In this document: positions 26,991 through 37,600 of the stretch, in pieces | How positions within the stretch are numbered: the first letter of the stretch is position 1 | Layout of the letters: the number at the start of each line of letters is the position of its first letter | Origin: Mesaphorura yosii | Taxonomy: Eukaryota > Arthropoda > Collembola > Poduromorpha > Tullbergiidae | Length of the DNA stretch: 64,000 bases | Direction: 5' to 3' | Assembly: GCA_009869945.1 (NCBI GenBank) | Contig: WIXG01000026.1 | Span: forward strand, 310,001-374,000 | The notes under the pieces: generated by a model | Seen by the model: only the letters and a program-made list of their open reading frames with translations | What the model was told of the DNA's origin: nothing | The model's database searches: none | Program-made: the position numbers and the translations under genes

Positions 26991-27915
26991 TTAAGCGAAG
27001 GTCGGACTTGGTGTTTTTCCATTTCCCCAACCAAATAGTATATCCTCATACAGTTTATACCCACCAATCGCATCATCATCAACATCAGCAGAAATGCCGA
27101 TCTCCATGCCTGGAGCAGAACCATTCACGGGTTTGTCCAGCAATGACGCAGTATGGAGGATGCCCTCAATCCACTTCTCACACTCGTCGAAGCTGACATT
27201 TGCATTCCCCGCTTGATTATCTCGGTTTGCAGGAGACCAAGACCACGGACTAATTTGTCCTGTATCATAAAAAATTAATATGCATAGTATCATGCTAAGA
27301 TATTTCCGTCACCGACTGGTGATTTCAACAGATCGTACGGGCTGAGTTGTACGTATCTGGCAGACTTTCAAATGGGGTTCGATGTTCGGGTTCGGGATTC
27401 GGGTTTGGGTTAGCTTAGCTTAGCTTAGGTACCTAACCTAACCTAACCGAACCCGAACCCCATTTGAAAGTCTGCCAGATAAGTACGACTCAGCCGATCG
27501 TACCGTCGAAATCTTGGTTCAGAAACGGATCATCCGGTCCTTTCATTTGCGGCGGCAAGCCAAAAGGATTGACATTCGCCATGCAGCATCCATACTGAGG
27601 TGGCCGAATCACGTTTCCAAATGGGTAATATGGTTCATGATGCTGCAACGCAGGCCGAGACTGATAGTACAATCTAATATTCGGATTGTAATATTGCTGT
27701 GAATGGTTCATTTGTATTACTTGCAGTTCCATATTTTGGAGTTTAGAGACCTGAACGTTCTACTTCCTAGAAACATTTCTTACCTGATGGAATGGAATGA
27801 AGGGAACCATTGGAATTTGTGGAATCATACAAGGATTGTGCATGATGTGCGTCATCACAAATTGCTGTTGCATATACGGCGGACGAATCAGTTGCCCTGG
27901 ATTACTCATTTCCAT
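26991..27915 (-). CDS. Unrecognised 215-aa Pro/Tyr/Asn/Met-rich protein
   Basis: Three exons, 27915-27784, 27750-27504 and 27259-26991, have matching phases and give 215 aa. The N-terminal two thirds is low-complexity and rich in Pro, Tyr, Asn, Gln and Met (for example PPYMQQQFVMTHIMHNPCMI and NHSQQYYNPNIRLYYQSRP). The last exon begins QISPWSWSPANRDN and then has an acidic stretch with a FDECEKWIEGIL helix and ADVDDDAIGG. I recognise no domain and no signal peptide. The start at 27915 is the first ATG after a possible acceptor at about 27930, so an upstream exon is possible. The second intron consists largely of a foldback repeat. It could be a fast-evolving lineage-specific protein. Confidence 0.55.
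27331..27503. repeat. Foldback (long inverted repeat) element supplying a splice donor
   Basis: The arms 27354-27381 and 27454-27481 are perfect 28-bp inverted repeats (TATCTGGCAGACTTTCAAAT and onward). Imperfect inverted similarity extends outward to GATCGTAC-like ends at 27331 and 27503. The loop is made of TTCGGG, TTAGC and TTAGG-like units meeting at the palindrome TTAGGTACCTAA. It has no coding capacity, so it looks like a MITE or foldback element. It lies inside the second intron (27260-27503) of the small minus-strand gene. On that strand the intron's GT donor is the terminal GTACGATCGG of the element. Confidence 0.75.
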
Positions 27916-28601
27916 CCCAGTTGATGTTCAGCCTGGGTAAAAATATAAAGACATGGCATGTGTAGGAGTGCCTATTACATGAATTTGGCATAAAGCTGCC
28001 AATTGACTTTGTCCATCCGCCAATTTAATCATTACTTCAATACATCCTGATTCTAGCAAGGGAGCAAAAATGAAATGGTAACACCACTGCAAGAATCGGT
28101 GCAATTCCCAACTGACAACCCAAAGCTGCACGATGCTACGAAAGGGTTGAAACTCAGAAGCAATTTGGAGCGACCTTTATATTTAAGCAGTGTATGATTC
28201 CAGACACCGGATTGGCTCCTTCTCCGTCCTATTTATTACTTACATACCAGCTCATTGAAGCAAAAGCAATCACATTTGGATTCAGTGATGCGCCATTGGA
28301 TTATTGGGTTGTACCTGATTTTAGGTCCATGAGATTGTATATAGGCAAGGTGTACTCCCGTAGCTCTGTTCTGTTCTTTGATTGTCGAAACCGAGTATGA
28401 AAGCTCGAGAACTTTTCAAAGTCGATTCCATTCCAGTTTGAGAAGGCTCCGTACACCTTGCTTTCACCATACTTTCACCATACTTTCACCGCATAACCTA
28501 ACGCTCTAGACGTAACGTTTTAGTCTTATCTACAATACTACTAAGCTGAGCAGGAAATCTAGATTCTGTTCAGCGGTATTAGAAGAGAATCAGTGGGAGA
28601 T
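27916..28601. other. Divergent spacer between small gene and IR25a
   Basis: About 690 bp between the start of the minus-strand gene and the IR25a ATG, probably containing both promoters. It holds three tandem 11-bp units, CTTTCACCATA twice and one variant, at 28461-28493. I see no other feature. Confidence 0.45.
28461..28493. repeat. Short 11-bp tandem repeat, three units
   Basis: CTTTCACCATA occurs twice and then CTTTCACCGCA once, head to tail, about 110 bp upstream of the IR25a start codon. It may be a chance micro-duplication or a clustered binding site. Confidence 0.6.
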
Positions 28602-31600
28602 ATGGCTGGAGCGCTCTTCGGCGGCAACATCATGAATTTCTGCTCAAAACTGACGTTTTGGTGGACCATTTTAATCTTACTGGCGTCCCGAGTGAAGTCT
28701 CAAGAATCGCCAACAGTGAACATTGGTAAGTCACTGATTCTTAGGCTATGTGTGTCTGTGCTTTCGTGTTCCTATCAATAAATTTTTACGGCATGAGCAC
28801 ATTTTTGATGATCTTGTTTTCGGCTTTCCTCAAAGTATCATTTTGCGTGGTTTCCATGAGAGCAGCATGAGTATCTAAACGTTTTTGCTGTCCCGTTTTC
28901 ATCGTAGCACAAGGCGTTGACGACATGGAAACTTATGTTGAATTTAAAGTTTATGGTCTGTAGTAAAATTTTGCAAGGACCGGCAATGGAATCGTTAACT
29001 TTGAGAATGGTTATATGAGTTGCTTGTTATACGATAAATCGCTAAAGTCTAGACTGTGAGTGTATTCACTACTACGTAATTGTATAAATGAATGATTTTT
29101 ATGATTCTAGAACCTTCTAACTGCGCAAGAAGTTAGTGGGCATGAGTAATAAAAAATGGGTCTCGAAAGCACGTTTCCGTCTGACCATGTCGGAAATCAT
29201 TCTCGACTTTCAATTCGCATGTTGAAAGTCGTCTTTAAAGGTTTCTCACAAGTATGAAACGGACCTCAAGTAAAACTCAATTAGGAAATGTAGCTGAAAA
29301 TTAGGAGAGGAGCGAAGCCGGAGCTTCACGGCGTGGTTCTTGTCGAACATATTTACACATCCGAATTTATTCGAAAACCAAAATGGTTCAAGAACACAAA
29401 CGCACATACTTGCCTTTTTCCAAAATCGAAGGAAGACAAACGGCTGGCACGAAATTAGGCAAGACTTCTTTGCGTGAAAGACGAGGACAGTATTCGGACC
29501 AGATACCAGGCACGTTGCAGCTGCAAAGTTAGTAGTGTAGCATTAAAGTCAGTTTTAGCTGTGTATAGCCCACATTTATGTGTACCACTTCCGTATAAAC
29601 GAATGTTGTATGTTGCGAAATGGCAAGACGGTCCAGATTTTGCCATTTCATTCTGCTCCGATTTGCTTTGTTAGCATTAGCATAGGGTGGAAGCCGCAAT
29701 TGAGTTCGACACTGAGACACTGTGTAAAATTTAATAGGAAAAAAGTTAGCTTGCTTTCATGGAATAGTACCATGCAAAGCAGTCGGCATTGTTAAGAACC
29801 GAGTAGATCGGCATACTCAGCGTTTTTAGAAATTACAATACGTCATTCACAGTCATGACAGCCATTAGTTCTCAAATTCGCTAGCTTGCAATGATTTCAA
29901 ATACACATTAAAATTCTTTGATAAAGATGACTGAATGTTGACACGGACAGCTTCTAATTTTTGTTCTGTGCACAAATCGGGTCTTATCATAATTCCTTGA
30001 TTTCATGCTCATTATTTTTGTTTCTTGACTTCAATCTTATTGCACGTTCTTATGGGAATACCACTTACAATTATTCGAGCCAAATGTCCTCAATGCTTTA
30101 ATGGATAACGAACGGGGAAAAGTAGTAATTTTCTAGGTACATTTCGGACACCTGCGTCCCTTTTCGTTGAAAAAATGACAGTCAAAAGGCACATGAGCTG
30201 TTTTTCTCAAAAAGACGCCGGAAAAGTATCTAGAACATATTCTCAAGCATTCATGCGCTGTCATCTCTGCTGTTGGTGAAATATGTATTAAGTTTATTAA
30301 TTATTAACAAGAAGGCTCATGTCTATTTAATGCCTTGTATACATACTCCCGGTTCGGACAATAAATTAAACCTTGTGGCGCGTTTACAAGTTATGTCTTG
30401 TAAATACTACATGCACATGGGGAAATTAAAGTTTATGGCGTAAACTCTTAGGGGATTAGAATGCTGACTGAGCATTAAGCATGAACGAGAGGCGGGTTGC
30501 ATGCGTCCGAGCTCTAAACTTATTGATACGTAATTTCATCGCAATCATGTAATCGGAATACAATCGGCGTCTCCAGAGATAAGTAACTAAGGAACGGAAA
30601 CCAAAACTTTATAAAAGTTTCACACTAGTGAACTTGCGTTCCGTGACTGTGACACGGATGGACGGGCGAACGGACATGAGTTCTTCAAATGCAAGGTCCG
30701 CCTTCTCCCTGTGTTGAGAAATCTTGGGAGAAGGAGAAATTGACAATAATATATTGGCATAAGCAAACACGAACGTGTCACTTGTCCATCCACTCATGCA
30801 TGCATAAGCCCGGTGCGGTACGATACATCGGACAAGCATTTTTGCATATTTTATGGCCTAATGAGAATAATGCTAATGCAAACTGGTCGAACTTGCGCAC
30901 AATTGTTCCATTGCCATTATCATTACGTGTCACTGAACAAACTATTGCACGAAGCAGCGGGATGTCTGCTTAAATATAAATCATGCCGCACATACTATGA
31001 TCCGGTGAATACACAACTCAGAGCAGCTAAATGTGGCGAGCAAAGCGAAGAGCGTGTGCGGGCATCTCCGCTCGCGAGTCCGGTACTCTGAATCTCAAGC
31101 ATGTTTGATTATTTATGAAATCGATGAGAGGCAAAGTTTGTCGCTTGGATTCAGGACAATTTGATTGAAGTGCCTGGCTGGCGAAACAAAAGCATAAGAA
31201 GGTTTTTGTTTGATTGATTTCAGGCCATGCTCTAAGTAGGTGTTTCAGTTTCGGGTTTCCTGATACTTTGCACTTTGCCGTATCCGAATCCATTGGACAA
31301 TGACAATAATACACGAGGTCGCGCTTGCCCGTCTATTTGTTGAAGTTGATTTAAACAAATATTGTGAATATATTATCTCAATCAATAAGGTCCGAAACGG
31401 GACACGGAGACAGAATGTGAGGAAGGAATTCATCTATGAAAGCTTCTTTGACTTGCGCGGAGTTAGGTGGGCTTGAAGAAACGAAGACAAGACGTCGATG
31501 CAATGCAGACTGACTGAATGAATCATAAATTGAGAAATGGAGATATATTTATTTTCAACTATCGTTTGACTATCGTTCCATTTTCCTAAATACCAAGTCA

Positions 31601-34600
31601 TAAAATTGTCGCTTTGCCTTAGAAGAGTGGGTAATTAAGCCATTTTCCTGGTTGAAGTCATTGAAGCGAAGTCAGTCGAAGGATTGACGTTAATCGAGCA
31701 TGTTAATTTCACAGAGCTTGAGTGACCAGAATTCGATGCATTGTATGAATTTATCGGCCTTTGAAAATTTACACTGCTTGATTACTACAGTGCTGGTAAC
31801 TGAAATAGCCGGACTAAACAAGCAACGATTTCTCACAGTACTTTAGCTTTATAGAACTGGGCTACTAGCAATAATACCTGCACGAGGCACAGGCGAAATA
31901 ATGTAGACAATTCCGTGAAGTAGTATCAAATGTTCTGAGATTTATTGAAGAAAAACGCAAAAATGCGGTAATTTACACTAGTAATTGAAATAGCTGGTTT
32001 CTCAATTTTTGAAAAAATCTCAAGATTTTGATTACATGAAATGCTGATTACTACGTTAATAGTTAATAGACCCTCCTTTGTGCACTAGAACGTCAGCTTC
32101 ACGGCTTTTCATACTTGTAATAAATGCCAGCAAATCTTTAGTGAGCTTTAGTCTTCAATTGCTGTGGTAACCGCACGGATGGAGTCGAATTGTCTTTCGT
32201 TTGCGTAGACACGTCTGGACAGGAATCCCCACACATTCTCGATCGGATTGAAGTCTGGTGAATATGGTTGCCAATCCACCACGTTGATTTCCAGGGCTTG
32301 CAGCCAAGCTTGGAAAGACTTCGCGCGATATATCGGCGCATTGTCTTGCATGAAAATCGCATTTTGGAGAGAGTAAAGGGGCAATTCTTCCAGGAATGGC
32401 AGCAAGTGATCCTCCAAAATTGTTTGATAGCCGCGGGCGTTCAATCTCGTGGAGACAATGCGAAGTGTGGCCTTGCCATAAAAGGAGAACGCCGCCCAAA
32501 TCATGACGGAGCCTCCGCCGGTGTGCCGCTTCGAAAAAATCTGCTCATCCTTCCGAAATTGTCCCAATAATTCGCGAAACTATCTAAATTAATCTTCTTT
32601 TCATCGCTGAAAATGACGTCCTTCCACTTTTCGTTCCAGCCGAGTTTATCATGAGCCCAAGCCAGTCTTTTCTGCTTGCTAGCTGCATTTAATGGAGGCT
32701 TCTTTTTCTTTTCCTTGTACTTTAGGTTTTTGTTCTTGTTCAGTGTGTTGTACACGGTTTTCACCGAAACATTTAGCTTGAGGTTGTCCTTCAACTTAAC
32801 GCAGGAGATAGTTTTGTTGCTCGCTTGGTTCAACAGTCTGCGCTTCGTTCGATGATCCAGCTTACCCTTCGATCCAGGGTGGTTTTGGCCGTAATTTTGT
32901 CGGAGTCTGAAGTAATTTGCACATTTCATCTCCGATCTGTTCAGCAATCTTGCCTTTTTTGCCGGCTGCCTTCAAAATTTCAAGTTGAGAAATTTGAATT
33001 ACACAGTGCACATTTTCTGCATTTCTAATTTTAGCTTCTTTATCATGTAAGCATAAGAGTCATGTGTTGCTTTTATAAACAGTGAACATGTCCAGTTACA
33101 ACGCCCTACCATTGTCACCCCATGTTCTGAACGCACAGCCGAGTTATTCGAATATTTTACGTCCGGCTATTTCAATTACCAGCACTGTATAAAGCGCTAG
33201 GTGTTCGGGGGAAAGTGAGACATGAGACTCGAGGACATTGTTATGGACGATCCTATATTGTTGCATTTAATTTGGATTTTACTATGTGTAGTTGAATTAA
33301 TGTGATTATTTTACAGTTCTTATCCATCAAGAAAATGATACGATTCGAATGTTCGATGCGGCAAAGGAATTCGTTGAGAGAAACCCGAGCTTGGGTGTCA
33401 AAGTGGGTACCGTTCATCGTTTCTTCGCCAATGGAACCGAGCCCTTGAAACTGACAAAAACATGTAAGTGATCGGAGTCATTATTAATCCATTATAATCT
33501 TGTTGAATTTAAGTTTTGAACAAATGACAGTTTGCGAGTATATGGATCAAATCATGAGTGGGGACGACAGACCGGACATCGCGATTGACTTCACAAGAAT
33601 TGGCATTCCTTCGGAATCGGTAAAAGTCGTTCTGAGAACGATGCAAATGCCCACTATCGCTGCTACCTTCGGACAAGAGGGCGACGTCAGGTATCAATTT
33701 CGGACGAATTCGTCGAATTGTAGCATTTAATACATGTGTGGGTGATCTACTCAGGGAGTGGCGCGAGATGAGCGATAACCAGCAAAAATATCTGATCCAG
33801 ATCTCTCCACCGGCAGATATTTTGGTACAGTCAGTTCGATCTATCGTTGACAAGCAGAACATGACGAGCGCAGTGGTTTTGTTCGATGAGCAATACGGTA
33901 ATAACGTCGATTTGGTCATCTTGACACTGCCGTTGTACAAACGACAAATTGTGCGTGATTCACAGAAATGTATCACAAGTATAAGTCTCTGCTGCAAAAT
34001 CTGCCGACTCGACATCTTCTGACCCGAGTTGAGAAGTCAGCAAGTCTCCACGCTCAAATCGACAAGCTTGTGCACGTGGACATCGTCAACTTCTTCATTG
34101 CTGCAACACCAGCACAAATCTCAGAAGTTCTGGTCAAAGCCTCCGACCCGAAAGCAAAAGATGGACCATGGTTTAGTGATGAGTACGCCTGGTACTCCAT
34201 GTCGTTGGTAATGCCTTCTGTTAATAAGCTACTAGTGGCCAGTGTCACCGAACACTCGGTGACGTAAAATCTAAAAATGAACAGCCGTTCACAACACTAC
34301 TCACTATTCTGCGACCAGCTAACCGGCTCCCCACTTAGTTCACTGTCCGACCAAATTGCCTACAAACCCGCTCACTTCACCATACCACTGCACACTCGAC
34401 ACGGCCAAACTCATCCCAAACTACTATCCTCCTTCAGTCATCTCCTCCATCGTCATACACTGCCAGCCCGACCCCGCCAACCGCCTCCCAACTTGCTATA
34501 CTCTACCCACCCGACTCAGCATTCCTTCTCACCACCAACTTGCTCACCTGGACCCTAGAACAAGCCTACTTGCTCTACACCTCCCGCCCGATCCCGTCTT

Positions 34601-37600
34601 CCCTGTACCCATAAACATTGCCTCCGTCCTCGTGGACCTCGTCAGCCGTCTCTCCACACGCTTTAAAATGCGCGTCTGATTTCACCACTGACTCTCCCCC
34701 AATAAAACATGTGCATACAAACCGTGCAACCGCTTCCTCTTCTAACTCAATCTTCTGCTCGTTCCATCCTTTGCACCCACTAATCCCCCGTCAATGCGAC
34801 CCCTGAAACTACCTCCTCTCTCATCATTCCGTTGTTTAGCCGGCCCATTCAATCGAATTTTCCTATCTACCAGACCCCACCAAACCGCCTTCCCTCCCAG
34901 TATTCTCCCCCCAAACATGGACCTTAGCCAAAATGGCAAAAATCTTGAATTTCTTAAATTTGGAAAATTTCCTGGAAAGTTTCCAGAGATTTTGGAAACG
35001 ACTTTTTGGTCATTGGCCCAGTCGATTATTGGGGCAAAAATATAAGTTTCCAAAATTTTTATTGAAAAAAGTCTGCCCAAGAGTGTCCCAAAAAGAATAT
35101 GAATTTGTTTTGGGGTATCTGTCACCGTTTTTGAGGCTATAGAGCACAAACATCCATCCCACGATAAAGAAGTAGATTTTAGCCACGGGAAACAAGTGAA
35201 TGTGTTGTTTCAGGGAGAAGGAACACCCAGTTGTGCTCATTGCGATATGCCTGTGTCGCTGGTGCATTTGACTCCGGAAATTCCAAAGGCTGGAGAAATG
35301 AAGAGGAACTTTTTGACTGGACAATTGAGCACAACATCCGCCACACTCACGGAAATGTTCTACTTTGACATTACGTTGGACGCAATATTGGCCGTTGGGT
35401 AGATGCAGGATTTCAGTTGATTTGTTATGCAGCTAGTTGTAGGAATGTAACGTTCTGACTTGATTAATTAGGGACATGAAGAGTAAGCAGAAATGGACTC
35501 ATGATATTTCCAACAACACCTGCGTAAACTATAAGAGTGATAAGACATACCCGGAACTCGATTTGGACCTGATAAACTTCTTTGAGACCGCCTCAATGGA
35601 GAACGCACTGGGCGACAAATTCGTCATGGGTGGGAATGGAAAGAATTATCCACAATTTGAAATGAAAATTCGGTATTTAAAGTTCGAGAAAAACGAAGCG
35701 GTCCCAAATTTTGATGATCTGATCGGTAAGTGGAAGTCTGGATACGGAGACGCATCGCAACTCCAGTATCAGGAAAATAAAAACTTGACAAATCACATGG
35801 CTCAGATTGTGTTCAGAGTCGTTACGGTCGTGGTAAGTGTCTTGAATTTTTTGACGCGATTCGCAAAATGTCGGCATTGAATATTGTTAATCTCTATTCA
35901 GCAACCGCCATTCGTATACAAAACGACCGAGTGCGAGAATCCTGGATCAAAATACGAGAATTGTTTCAAAGGCTATTGCATTGACCTGCTGAAGAAAATC
36001 CAGGAAGAGTTGCAGTTCAAGTTCATCATAAAAAATGTCAGCGGGTACGGATACATGGCGGAAGAATCACCACATGAGTGGGATGGAATGGTCAAAGAAT
36101 TAAAGGACAGGGTAATTCGCATGTTGAGTTCGCTTGACGGGACATGTGTGATTTCACTCAATTTCTCATGTCTTTGCAGCAAGCCGATATAGCCCTGGGA
36201 GCGATGTCGGTCATGGCAGAACGTGAAAGTGTGGTTGACTTCACGGTCCCATATTATGACTTGGTTGGAATCTCGATTCTCATGAAGAAGCCAAAGGCCA
36301 CGACCTCCCTCTTCAAATTCTTGACCGTGCTGGAGAACGACGTGTGGATGTGCATTCTGGGAGCTTACTTCTTTACGAGTTTCCTGATGTGGATCTTTGA
36401 TCGCTGGAGCCCGTACAGCTACCAAAACAATCGAGAGAAATATGAAGAAGATGAGGAAAAGCGAGAATTCAATCTGAAGGAATGTTTATGGTTCTGCATG
36501 ACTTCACTGACTCCTCAGGTATTTCTTCGACTTTCAACACCGAATAAACTCGGGCTCCAGAGTTTCACGTTTATCTGTCCAGGGTGGTGGTGAGGCGCCA
36601 AAGAATTTGTCAGGACGGCTGGTTGCTGCAACATGGTGGCTGTTTGGATTCATCATCATCGCGTCGTACACCGCGAATTTGGCTGCTTTCTTGACGGTGT
36701 CTCGATTGGATGCTCCGATTGAATCGTTGGATGATTTGAGCAAGCAATACAAGGTCCAATATGCTCCTCTAAAGAACAGCTCGGCTTGGGTTTACTTCGA
36801 TCGAATGGCACACATTGAACACCGATTTTATGAGTAATTTGACAAAATTAGAAGCGTGGGGTAGACAGTGAGAATGCAGGAATGGTTTGGTTTTAGAATA
36901 TGGAAGGATATGAGTCTGAATGACAGTATGTCCGACTACGAGAGATCACAGCTGGCCGTGTGGGACTACCCCGTTAGTGACAAATTTACAAAAATGTGGC
37001 AGGCCATGCTCGAGAACACTCCACCAGAAACTTTCGAGGAAGCTGTTGAACGAGTTCGGGGAAAGATTGAGGCCAATGGCAAAGAAGCGGATGGATTCGC
37101 GTTTCTCGGTACTTTTCTCAATTTAAGCATTCAAACCAAATGGTTTCGGTTACATATTAATCATATGATATGATGCAATGCTAACACAAAATATGGAATC
37201 TTAAATCACATGAACTCTGAACTCAAGACGAGGCAACCAATATAAAGTATCAAACAACGATTAGCTGTGACTTTGACATGAAGGGCGAGGAATTCTCACG
37301 TAAACCATATGCGATCGCTGTTCAGAAAGGGTCTCCACTCAAAGAGTCGTTCTCTCACATGTAAGGCATGGGGTCATCGATTTTCGTTACGGTCGTTTCG
37401 GTCTTTGAAAGTCGTTGCAAGACAAAAGGCTGCATACCATTGTTCAGATTCCAGCAATGGTTTATCTAAAACATTTCAATTCGTCGCACATTCTTTCTTA
37501 ATCACAGTCTACAAATGCTAATCGCTCCAAACTCGCAACTTGAGACAGTTGTAAGTTTAAATTGAGTGAACTCTTGCTTCAATGCACATGCCATTCAAGT

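Noticed and set aside
27400..27448. Interstitial telomere
   Set aside because: Only a few TTAGG/TTAGC units, placed symmetrically inside a foldback element; not a telomeric array.
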